From Craspedostauros australis (taxonomy: Eukaryota > Bacillariophyta > Bacillariophyceae > Mastogloiales > Achnanthaceae): a stretch of DNA of 64,000 nt. Location: assembly GCA_026770025.1 (NCBI GenBank), contig JAMXDE010000012.1:1178001-1242000 (forward strand), in the 5' to 3' direction. This document shows, in pieces, positions 1 through 8,719 of this stretch. The notes under the pieces were generated by a model. It was not told the DNA's origin, did not search any database, and was given only the letters and a program-made list of their open reading frames with translations. Both the position numbers and the translations under genes were made by a program. Numbering within the stretch: the stretch's first letter is position 1; each line of letters opens with the position of its first letter.

Positions 1-18
1 GATGGCAACGAAACACGC

Positions 19-1950
19 ATGGAAGGGCTCACGCTACAATCCAACGAAGATTTCCCAACAGACCCAAACGAATCACACGGACCAGCAGCAGCCTCAATGC
101 CAACTCATCTGAACACAGAATCGCTCAGCACCGACAGCGACTCATATACCAGCAGACAACCAACGAAAAGAACCAGGTTCAAATCGCCGAAGAGCACCAC
201 AGACTCGCACCGAGTCAGCCAGCAAAGCGGAGGCAGTTCGCAGTCCACAGGATCAACACGAAGCAATGACTCATCCACGGACTCTGGCATCACCAACGCC
301 CGCCAACGCAAGAATCGACAAGCGACAAAGACGACAAGAACAGATGATCACTCAGTCAGCTCTGACGAAGAGTCCAACACGTCGCAAACAAAAATAGCGC
401 CGCCAAGACACGAATTCACTACCCGATTCACCATCAAGCTCAACGTCGACAGAACCGAGGAAGACACAACGGCAGCAGTCCGAGATCGCATTCGACGCTG
501 GTTCAGGCAAGTCCGGCGAATCGACCCGTCCGCGGTGATACTGCCATGGAGAGAGTCCAGCAACACGGGACCGCACATAGCACACTCCGGGCAGATCCCA
601 GAAAGAATGGACGAACTCCGAACCTTCTTCCCCGGACTCCGAGCACCGTCAGGCGAGACTGGAATCACCTACGCCAAAGTGCGCATCACCACCAGGGAAA
701 ACCCATTCGACATCACGGCGGACAGGAACTCAGAACTCAATGCATACTACTACAACGAACATGAAGGGTTGTACGAGGCGCAGCTCCAGGATGCAGAAGA
801 AGTCAAAGAAATCGGATTCTTGCTGTACTCCGGAGGGTTCACCGACGTCGACGGCACAGTTGACATCATCAACAGAAGCCTCCGACGCAACAACAGCCAA
901 ATCCGAGTGGGAGGCAAGATCAAAAACATAGTTCAGGTCAGCACGGAAACAAGAGAAAAATTCAGGGAGGGCAAGAGGCACTGGACAGTGCAACCTTGGA
1001 GGGCAGTCAAACTTGAGGTTGAACGATCACAGGCATACAGCGCAGTCACTGAGGTGGCCAATCTGTTCAACACCAGAGAAGAGCGACCAGGAGCAACCAA
1101 CTTCAGGTTCCTACCAGACAAAAAGTACGAACAGATGTCACGAAAGAAGGCCGAATTCAGAGAAGGGCTAGTGGCCAAGCATCAGGCTATACTGTCAGTG
1201 ATCGAGTACTCAGACGCCGATGGAGTGATCCACCTCGACAAGAAAGTCAAAGGCCGCGACAACAAGTCCATCACACTCAGGAAGCTCATCCTCAGAGAGA
1301 CCAACGACAAAGGCAAGAGGATCTTTCACAGCGTAGACCGCGCAAGAGGAACAGACGACCAAGTCGTGGCCCACTCCTTTCCCGAATACCAGGAGGAGGC
1401 CAAGCACTACATGAGTCTGCTGCCGGCAATCGCGCGCCACAAAGTGGGAGAGAAGGCCGAGAAATGGTTCAGCCCTGAGGTGTGGATCGCCAGCCTCAAC
1501 ATCGTGCATGACCCGGCCACCAACGATTACACATCTCCAGATGTCCACAATCTCGAAGACATCGCCGACGAAGAATTTCCGGCCAGTGTGATAATCACCA
1601 ACATCCCGGACATGATGCCCACCACTCATCGACCAGCAGCCCTCGACAACAGAAGCATCTTCAACCCCAACTCAACTGTCGGCACAACCAACCGGTCCAT
1701 CGATTCTGCCTACACAGCAGCCCCCAGGCAGGAGACCGACAACCAACAGGCGGAGACCGACTCAACGGAACGAGCTCCCCACCACGGCTCGGCAAGCCCC
1801 GAAGGGATACTCCGCACAGGATCCGACACAAGGTACAGTCAACAACAATCCCGGGAAGCCCAATTGCTCGCACAGGTCCAAGCACTCCGACGGGAGCTCG
1901 GCAAACCCAACGGCGACCCTCCGCAGCCCAATGGAGGACAGTCACCATGA
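19..1950 (+). CDS. LINE ORF1 protein (643 aa)
   Basis: First open frame of the LINE, presumably the RNA-binding/chaperone component of the retrotransposition particle. The first 130 or so residues are Ser/Thr/Gln/Arg-rich and look disordered. A better-folded middle follows (about residues 135-500), then a second low-complexity stretch and a short Leu/Gln-rich C-terminal helix that could form a coiled coil. I see no CCHC zinc knuckles, unlike ORF1 of many I/R1 elements. The start is the first ATG in the frame. The element's 5' UTR is almost entirely off-window, so an upstream start cannot be excluded. The stop overlaps the ORF2 start (ATGA at 1947-1950). Role assigned by position and general ORF1 character, not by homology. 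Confidence 0.75.
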   Translation: MEGLTLQSNEDFPTDPNESHGPAAASMPTHLNTESLSTDSDSYTSRQPTKRTRFKSPKSTTDSHRVSQQSGGSSQSTGSTRSNDSSTDSGITNARQRKNRQATKTTRTDDHSVSSDEESNTSQTKIAPPRHEFTTRFTIKLNVDRTEEDTTAAVRDRIRRWFRQVRRIDPSAVILPWRESSNTGPHIAHSGQIPERMDELRTFFPGLRAPSGETGITYAKVRITTRENPFDITADRNSELNAYYYNEHEGLYEAQLQDAEEVKEIGFLLYSGGFTDVDGTVDIINRSLRRNNSQIRVGGKIKNIVQVSTETREKFREGKRHWTVQPWRAVKLEVERSQAYSAVTEVANLFNTREERPGATNFRFLPDKKYEQMSRKKAEFREGLVAKHQAILSVIEYSDADGVIHLDKKVKGRDNKSITLRKLILRETNDKGKRIFHSVDRARGTDDQVVAHSFPEYQEEAKHYMSLLPAIARHKVGEKAEKWFSPEVWIASLNIVHDPATNDYTSPDVHNLEDIADEEFPASVIITNIPDMMPTTHRPAALDNRSIFNPNSTVGTTNRSIDSAYTAAPRQETDNQQAETDSTERAPHHGSASPEGILRTGSDTRYSQQQSREAQLLAQVQALRRELGKPNGDPPQPNGGQSP

Positions 1951-4900
1951 TAGTCAGCCACATACGGGCACAGTCCAGCCCGAACCGCGACGGACCCAAC
2001 AACACCGGACGCTCGAGATCGGATGATTCGAACGACCAACTACGACACCTGGGGCAACGGACGGACAACAAGCCGGCCACCCAAATCAGAATAGCCGCCC
2101 TCAACGTGGGCAGCATACCACCGGACGCCACAGATCCAAAGAACGACGACCTATGGCAAACGATCAAGCAGCACAAGATCGACATCCTCATGCTCACAGA
2201 GGTCGGCCTCAACTGGAGCAAAATCTCCACGGAGGAAACCCTGAACCGCAGAGCAGACCAGCATCTGAAGATGACAAAGACAAGCACAGCCCACTGCCAT
2301 ACAATGAACCACAGCCCAAGACAATGGGGAGGCACAGCGATAGTGGTGCACGGAAAAATTGCAGGAAGAGTCCTCGCTCGAGAAAACGACCCGGAAAAGT
2401 GCGGAAGATGGGCGAGCGTACTCCTACAAGGCAGGCAGGGCATCAAGGTCCGCGCGGTGTCGGTGTACGTCCCCAACAAATCGACGCACACAGCGGGCAC
2501 AGTCTACAACCAACAAGCCGTCCGAGCTGCGCTGCGACAGTCTACGTTAGACCCCATCGACCTCCTCATCCAAGACCTCAGCGCCCAAATAACGCAATGG
2601 AAACAGGCAGGGGAGTCAGTCGTCATCGGAGGAGACGTGAACATGGATATCAGGAGGTCCAAAATTGCCAACATGATGTCAACAGCAGGCCTACACGAAC
2701 ACCACACCGCGGCCATAACGCAACCCTACGCTACTATGATCAGAAACAGGAGCAACATCCCCATTGATGGCATCTGGACCACGAGCGATGTCAGACCGAC
2801 ACAACTTGGTGCCACACCCTACGGCAGTTGGGACCACAGGACGATATGGATGGACGTGGGCGAAGCCAGCCTCTTCGGGCCCACCAAACTGCCTACAACG
2901 CCGTTCCGTGGTCGCAGACTCCAGATGAACCAACCAGCAACAGTACGGAAATACAAGCAAGCCTACACCGCCCAAGCAGAAACACTCCAGCTCCTACGAC
3001 GGGCGCAGGCGCTCAATGACGAAATCGGAGCAGGCCCAATCTCGACGCTGCAGGCTCAGCAACTGGAAGCTCTGGACAACGACAGAGTGGCTGCCATGTT
3101 GCAAGCAGAGCGCAAGTGCCGGAAAGTGCGTGCAGGACATGTGCCATTTTCACCGCTAATGGCGAAGCTGCACTGGGAACACCAGTTCTGGACCCTCAGC
3201 GTCAAACGCCGAAAGGGACATCAGATCCACGGGCGGACCATCGACAAAGCCAAAAAGAAGGCCAAGTTAACAGTACGCACCAAGGAAATGACGACGGCAG
3301 AAATGCAGCAGCGAAAGAACGCGGCATGGAAGGAGTACAAACACGAAAAACGCAACGCAGACAACCACAGAAGGACGTTCTTGGCGGAAGATGAAGAGGA
3401 AGAAACACGATCAGGGCGCGACACATCCAAATACCGAGCGCAAATACTCCAGCGCGAAGAGACCAAAGCCACATACAGACGCATCAAGTGGTCGCTACAA
3501 GCCGATGGATCAGACGCGCAAGTCTCGATAGTGGTGAACGACGGCCCCGGAGGCGACGGCCAGCTTCTCACTTCGGGCGAAGACGTCGCCAAAGCATGCT
3601 GCAACAACAATGTGGACAAGTACAGCCAGGCATGGAGAGCGGAGGTGTGCCAAAGGCCCTTGAAACACGCGCTTGGACGATATGGCACCAACACTGCAGC
3701 CACGGCTGTGCTCCAAGGAATCGTCCCAACTCAAATCGAGACCAGCACCCGGGACCTCCTCCAGGCACTCAAACAGCCTGCGACAGCCACGGAATGGAAC
3801 CCCAGTCAACTCCAGATCAGTCCGTCAGACCACTCCCAAGGATGGGCAAAGATCAAGGAGAGCACCTCGTCCGGGCCGTCAGGAGTCCACTTCGGGTGTT
3901 GGAAAGTGAATGCTACCGACACAACATTGGCAACCATCGATGCCATCCTGCGCGAGATCCCGTATCGCACAGGGTACAGCCTCAAGCGATGGCAACAGTG
4001 CGTGGACATCCAGCTCCGTAAGAAGCCTGGAGATCTATCAGTCACCAAGACCCGGACCATCGGACTCATGGAGGGCGATTTCAACATGAATAATCGCCTC
4101 CTGGGGAAGCAGGCCCGTGCTCATGCCGAGGCACAAGGCACCATTGCAGCTGAACAATACGGCAGCAGGAAGGCCCACACAGCCCAAGAGGTCCTGCTCA
4201 ACTCGGTGCTAATCGATGACATCCACAGGGTCACTGGTGAACACTATGCGGTATGCTCGAATGACGCGAAAGGATGCTACGACCGCATCGCCCACTCCGT
4301 CTTCAGCTTGGCCCTTCAAAGACAGGGAGTACCCACGCCGCCAATCGCCAGCACGCTAAACACGCTCCAGTCTATGACACACAGAATCCGCACAGCGGCC
4401 GGAACATCAGAAGCATCGTACTCGGGCAAACAACGCCGCAACCACCTGCAAGGCCTCGTGCAAGGACTCGGATCGGCGCCAACCGGTTGGCTACTCATCA
4501 GCTCTGCCATCATAGACCACATGCGGTCACAAGGGCATGGACTCCGAGTACACAACCCCGTCACAAACGAGCGGCACACGATAGTTGGCACAGCATACGT
4601 TGACGACACCAACGTCATGCACAGCCTGCCGACAGCGCGCCCAAACGAACAAGCAGCAATGTTCCAGACAACAGTGAGCAGTTGGGACGACCTGCTGACA
4701 GCCACGGGAGGAGCATTGGAGCCATCAAAGAGTTTCTGGCAGCTGATACGCTTCAAATGGAACCGAGTCAAATGGGTGTACGACCTTGCCGCTCCAACCC
4801 AAAGCCTCCACATGCGCAACCCCACAGGCAGACGAACCCAACTGGCAGTCTCCAGCCCCAGGTCAGCATCCAAGTACCTGGGCATGGTGTCGCGACGAGA

Positions 4901-7535
4901 TGGACGGCAAACGGAGCACGCGTCATACCTCTTACAGAAGTCAAGAGAATGGGCCAACAAAATCCGCACATCCCGAATCCACAAGCAAGACGTCGAGATC
5001 GCCACGAAGTCAGTACTGTGGCCTGCCCTCGCGTACTCCTCCCCAGCCACAACCATGTCCCGACCACAATGGGAGGCAGTCATGAGCGCGGCCCTCACCA
5101 CTGCTCTACCGTCCATGGGCGTCGCCAGAACCATCGCGAGGGACTACGTGTTCGGGCACACTGACAATATGGGAATGGGGATCCAACACCTCCACACCAA
5201 TCAAGTGATAGCCCACCTGTCAACGATCATGCAACACTTTGAGCAGCCCACCGACACTGGCAAGCTGTTGCGGACGTCCCTGAGGCATTTGGAGCTGTGG
5301 ACAGGACTGCCTGGGCGGCTCCAACAAACAGAGACGGAGTGGAGAGCCTGGACCGCGGCCACATGGTGGCAGAACACGTTCCAATCAGCGACGGAGTTGG
5401 GTATCATCATGACAGAGCAAAGACACCAGGCAAGGCCCCTGAGAGACGGTGACGAGCTTGTCATGCACCTTGCCATCAGTGCGGGGGTGCACCGCTCCAC
5501 GCTGGCGTTGGCAAACACAGCCAGGCTGCATCTGAGAGTGCTCTGGCTATCAGACATCGCCACCGCCCAAGGCGATCAAGTTCGATCCCGCATCCTCCAA
5601 CACTCCCGACTACCGGCCGGAACCACGACGTGGCCAGTGGTGGGAGGAGTCTCCAAGAAGGCCTGGGAGGCATGGGACCAAGTGCTACAGGCGCTCGTCG
5701 CGACAGACCGACCGGGATGGCATGTGAGACACAAACTAGGGCCGTGGCTAACCACCCCGAGTCGACGCGCCACCCTACAACCAGACGGGACGGTCACACT
5801 GCCAGGCCAGACTGCTACTGACGGGATCGGCCAGGAACCAGTCACGGTCATTGACCGGGCGCCCAGACGGTCGGGTATGGTCATCATATCTCAAGGGCAG
5901 ATCCGCCGGCCACCGCCTCCCTCCACGCTGCGCGAATGGTTACGAAGCAAAGGGCCAGCGGCGGCGCATATGCTGTCCGACATACAAGTCCATGGCAGCA
6001 TTCACCGCGTAGTCCAAGCAATTGCCGCAGGCACGTGCTCAGCCTGCAGCGACGCATCGGCCAAGAACAGCCAAGGGACTGCGGCCACCGTCATCCAGCA
6101 GGCCCCAAACGACGAGGACCACCAAATTGTCGCAACTACCGCAGTACCAATCGGGTCGCACGCCACCGACTCCAACCGATCGGAACTTGCCGGGGTTCTA
6201 ATGTCGGTGTGGATCATCACCTCGGTGGCAGAGTGGGCAGGCATACAAGGGGCGGCGACGATCGCGTGCGACAACAACAGGGCACTGCGCGCCGCCGATC
6301 CATCCCTATGGCCGGACCCCAGCAAACCAGATTACGACCTTTGGTCAGAGCTGGTCCGATGTCTGCGGGAGTCACCAGTACGGTTCCAACAGCAGGAGGT
6401 CCAAGGCCATGCCGACGACGACGGCCGTCTGCTGACGGACTGGGAGAAAATGAATGTCCTAGCCGACAAGCACGCGGGACATCGCTGGACAGCGGCCTTC
6501 GCAGTCCCCGGACCGCAGGCCCCAGAGCTGATCATACAGACAGGTGGGTGGCACCTGAGCACCGCACGAGGCACCATCTCCGATCTGAACTACTGGACCG
6601 TCTCCAAAGCTCTCCATCGGAACGACGTCCAAGCCAAATGGTGCAGCAGGTGGGGCCAAAGCCAGCCAGCTGAGGTGGACTGGATGCCCCTACGCTCCGT
6701 CTCGCGGAAATGGAAAGGCGGCAAGCGGCGCACCCTGCTCAAACTCATGACAGGCACCAGCGCCAGCGGAAAGAATATGGCCAGGAGACAGCAGACGACG
6801 ACAGACCGCTGCCCCCGATGCGGGAGGTCCGAGGACAACTCCCACATCATCATGTGCCCCGGCCAGTCCAGCCAAGCTATCTGGGCCAAGGCGATACAGA
6901 AGGTGCGGTCAATCGTGCGACCGCCAACGACGCCACCGGCGATCGCCCAGCTAGTGTGCACGGCCATACAACGCATCACCACCGGGGGCCTCCCACCATC
7001 CGGCATCAGAGACTCTCCCACCAAGGACATACAATTGCACCAGAGCAAGGTGGGTTGGAATGCAATGGTTTGGGGAGGATGGGCCATCCAGTGGAGATCT
7101 CAGGCGCCGCCCATGGCACCTCACCGCCGCAGGCGAGCCCCGCGGCTACTCCATGACTGGCAAGCCAGCGTCACCAATACCCTGTGGCACGCAGTGCTGG
7201 CCCAGTGGCAGGATCGGAACGAAGCCAAGGCAGCCCTGACGTACGACGACATGACGCCAGTGTTGCTCCAGTACTTCCAAGCGTTGCGATCGCAGGCAAC
7301 GTCCACCATACCAGTGGCGTTGCGCCCGCTCTGGGAACGGCCCCCTAACGCAGAGGCGACCAGCCAAATCATTCCATGGGTCCAGACCTTGCGCCAGAGC
7401 CTCGGCGACTCCGCTCCGCCAATCGACAGGGTGCTGGTGAACTGGATGAGCAACGCTAGCCGCCACGCCCGTGCCCGACCATTCGAAGACACGCCCAACA
7501 GCCGGTCGCTGCGCGCGCCATCCTCCCAGCGATGA
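1947..7535 (+). CDS. LINE ORF2 polyprotein: AP endonuclease, reverse transcriptase, RNase H, zinc knuckle (1862 aa)
   Basis: Enzymatic ORF of the LINE. The N-terminal APE-type endonuclease shows ALNVGS, LTEVGLNW, VVIGGDVNMD, PIDGIW and SWDHRTIW, matching the Asn, Glu, Asp-x-Asn, Asp and Asp-His catalytic blocks. The reverse transcriptase follows, with SNDAKGCYDRI (motif A), LQGLVQGLGSAPTGW (motif B) and the catalytic AYVDD (motif C). A ribonuclease H domain then shows SDAS, SNRSELAGV, ACDNNRAL and NVLADKHAG, holding the acidic residues. Near the C-terminus, CPRCGRSEDNSHIIMC is a CCHC-like knuckle common in LINEs. The start codon lies inside the ORF1 stop, so translation probably depends on termination-reinitiation. 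The frame is intact. Confidence 0.95.
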   Translation: MIVSHIRAQSSPNRDGPNNTGRSRSDDSNDQLRHLGQRTDNKPATQIRIAALNVGSIPPDATDPKNDDLWQTIKQHKIDILMLTEVGLNWSKISTEETLNRRADQHLKMTKTSTAHCHTMNHSPRQWGGTAIVVHGKIAGRVLARENDPEKCGRWASVLLQGRQGIKVRAVSVYVPNKSTHTAGTVYNQQAVRAALRQSTLDPIDLLIQDLSAQITQWKQAGESVVIGGDVNMDIRRSKIANMMSTAGLHEHHTAAITQPYATMIRNRSNIPIDGIWTTSDVRPTQLGATPYGSWDHRTIWMDVGEASLFGPTKLPTTPFRGRRLQMNQPATVRKYKQAYTAQAETLQLLRRAQALNDEIGAGPISTLQAQQLEALDNDRVAAMLQAERKCRKVRAGHVPFSPLMAKLHWEHQFWTLSVKRRKGHQIHGRTIDKAKKKAKLTVRTKEMTTAEMQQRKNAAWKEYKHEKRNADNHRRTFLAEDEEEETRSGRDTSKYRAQILQREETKATYRRIKWSLQADGSDAQVSIVVNDGPGGDGQLLTSGEDVAKACCNNNVDKYSQAWRAEVCQRPLKHALGRYGTNTAATAVLQGIVPTQIETSTRDLLQALKQPATATEWNPSQLQISPSDHSQGWAKIKESTSSGPSGVHFGCWKVNATDTTLATIDAILREIPYRTGYSLKRWQQCVDIQLRKKPGDLSVTKTRTIGLMEGDFNMNNRLLGKQARAHAEAQGTIAAEQYGSRKAHTAQEVLLNSVLIDDIHRVTGEHYAVCSNDAKGCYDRIAHSVFSLALQRQGVPTPPIASTLNTLQSMTHRIRTAAGTSEASYSGKQRRNHLQGLVQGLGSAPTGWLLISSAIIDHMRSQGHGLRVHNPVTNERHTIVGTAYVDDTNVMHSLPTARPNEQAAMFQTTVSSWDDLLTATGGALEPSKSFWQLIRFKWNRVKWVYDLAAPTQSLHMRNPTGRRTQLAVSSPRSASKYLGMVSRRDGRQTEHASYLLQKSREWANKIRTSRIHKQDVEIATKSVLWPALAYSSPATTMSRPQWEAVMSAALTTALPSMGVARTIARDYVFGHTDNMGMGIQHLHTNQVIAHLSTIMQHFEQPTDTGKLLRTSLRHLELWTGLPGRLQQTETEWRAWTAATWWQNTFQSATELGIIMTEQRHQARPLRDGDELVMHLAISAGVHRSTLALANTARLHLRVLWLSDIATAQGDQVRSRILQHSRLPAGTTTWPVVGGVSKKAWEAWDQVLQALVATDRPGWHVRHKLGPWLTTPSRRATLQPDGTVTLPGQTATDGIGQEPVTVIDRAPRRSGMVIISQGQIRRPPPPSTLREWLRSKGPAAAHMLSDIQVHGSIHRVVQAIAAGTCSACSDASAKNSQGTAATVIQQAPNDEDHQIVATTAVPIGSHATDSNRSELAGVLMSVWIITSVAEWAGIQGAATIACDNNRALRAADPSLWPDPSKPDYDLWSELVRCLRESPVRFQQQEVQGHADDDGRLLTDWEKMNVLADKHAGHRWTAAFAVPGPQAPELIIQTGGWHLSTARGTISDLNYWTVSKALHRNDVQAKWCSRWGQSQPAEVDWMPLRSVSRKWKGGKRRTLLKLMTGTSASGKNMARRQQTTTDRCPRCGRSEDNSHIIMCPGQSSQAIWAKAIQKVRSIVRPPTTPPAIAQLVCTAIQRITTGGLPPSGIRDSPTKDIQLHQSKVGWNAMVWGGWAIQWRSQAPPMAPHRRRRAPRLLHDWQASVTNTLWHAVLAQWQDRNEAKAALTYDDMTPVLLQYFQALRSQATSTIPVALRPLWERPPNAEATSQIIPWVQTLRQSLGDSAPPIDRVLVNWMSNASRHARARPFEDTPNSRSLRAPSSQR

Positions 7536-7596
7536 TCGCCCGCGACACACAGAAGAAACACATATGCATCCGTTCCCGCTGCGTGCTGACACGTAG

Positions 7597-7671
7597 AATA
7601 AACGAGGCGGAATCAAAGCGCCCCCGGCGCATGACCTAACAGTTAGAATCCGTGTGATATATATATATATA
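7597..7671 (+). other. LINE 3' UTR end: AATAAA and AT-dinucleotide tail
   Basis: AATAAA lies at 7597-7602. The element then runs to a GTGATATATATATATATA stretch around 7654-7671, which I read as its 3' terminus. The exact host junction cannot be fixed without an empty-site allele. Confidence 0.55.
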
Positions 7672-7696
7672 CAATGCATTATGCACCAAACGACAG

Positions 7697-8178
7697 TTTC
7701 AATCAAATCGGACGCACTGGACATCTGACCGCAAACAAGAAGACGCACTTCCGACATCTGCACAATGAGAGCGGAATCCCGTACAACGAAATGTTGTTCT
7801 TCGATGTAAGTTTCATCCGTGCGGTTCATCGTGTGGTGTCCACAAACGCGAACATTCCACAATGTTCGTGCTGCAGTATGCAGCGGGCTTGTCGCGATTG
7901 GATGTTATGCAATCCAGGAGTCCTGCAATAGTATTGCGAAACACAAAGCGCCGATCCTTTGCATCTTGCAAGAACTGACCTGTTTCTTCTCCAATCGTTT
8001 GCGCCATCTAAACCGTATTGATCAATGAATGACACAGGATTGCAACTGGGGAGATAACTGCGGACTGGTTACCAATGCGTGCGGAGTCGTCAGCTTCAGA
8101 ACGCCAAAGGGATTGCAGTACGAAGACTTCAAGGAGGGAATGAAAAAGTACAGGACGGAGTCCGAGGCCAGAGGATGA
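7697..8178 (+). CDS. MDP-1-like HAD phosphatase, 3' exons only (partial)
   Basis: C-terminal part of a magnesium-dependent phosphatase-1 (HAD superfamily) protein; the family acts on small phosphorylated or glycated substrates. Proposed exons are 7697-7805 (acceptor CAG, donor GTAAGT at 7806) and 8038-8178 (acceptor ACACAG). They join in phase at Asp-Asp. The peptide reads KKTHFRHLH, SGIPYNEMLFFDD and CGLVTNACGVV, matching the MDP-1 pattern K-x-THF-x-x-LH, (T/S)G(V/I)P-x-x-x-M-x-FFDD. FFDD holds the last acidic HAD motif. The catalytic N-terminal DxDxT half is absent. It would lie upstream, where the LINE now sits. AATAAA at 8238-8243 could be its poly(A) signal. Whether the gene still splices across the LINE or is truncated is open. 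Confidence 0.75.
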
Positions 8179-8719
8179 AAGACCTCTGTTGTCAACCAAA
8201 TACCATGCTTGAAAGATGCAATTGCAGTTTCACACAGAATAAAACAATACAATACAATAGATCATGGATAACATAATAGATCATGATGATCCTTGACATG
8301 CATTAAATGTGCGCTGCACTGCGATATCTTTCACCAAGTGGTCTCCTGTACTCCTCCTGATGGAGCATTCGGATGCAGTGCAAGCTACCGCTTCCTCCCG
8401 ATCTGCCGACGACAAGCGAAAGGTGCCTTGGCGAATCTTCTAGTTGAGTCCGATGATTCGAACAACGAAATCTTGTTCGCATCTTTGTGTGCGATGAGGC
8501 GAAAAAATCCGAACAGAGATCTTCGGCAGCCAACAACACGCACAGTCCCGTACTCCAACGCACGCACACCTCAAGTACGGACAGTCATTCGGCATCTGCG
8601 CCGATCCATGGATGCCATAATCTGAAAGAATTGTATTGTGTAGTCTTACATTACATTCCAATACATTTCCACAATCTCAGATTACAGCATCAACACATAC
8701 ACACATACGCACAACAACC
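8179..8719. other. Intergenic spacer
   Basis: Holds the probable poly(A) signal of the MDP-1-like gene (8238-8243) and the promoter and 5' leader of the pyrophosphorylase gene. Short open frames here show no recognisable protein pattern. Confidence 0.6.

Larger units (their letters stand above)
1..7673 (+). mobile_element. LINE (non-LTR retrotransposon), two intact ORFs, APE-RT-RNase H type
   Basis: Autonomous LINE that would move by target-primed reverse transcription. ORF1 and ORF2 are both open and overlap by four bases. The 3' untranslated region carries AATAAA at 7597-7602 and ends in an AT-dinucleotide run near 7658-7671, which I take as the 3' tail. The 5' end lies outside the window, because ORF1 begins at base 19. 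No long terminal repeats are seen. Absence of internal stops in about 7.5 kb of coding sequence suggests a recent copy. The APE + RNase H architecture fits I-, Tad- or R1-like groups; I cannot assign the clade by eye. The 3' end abuts an MDP-1-like exon. Confidence 0.9.
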
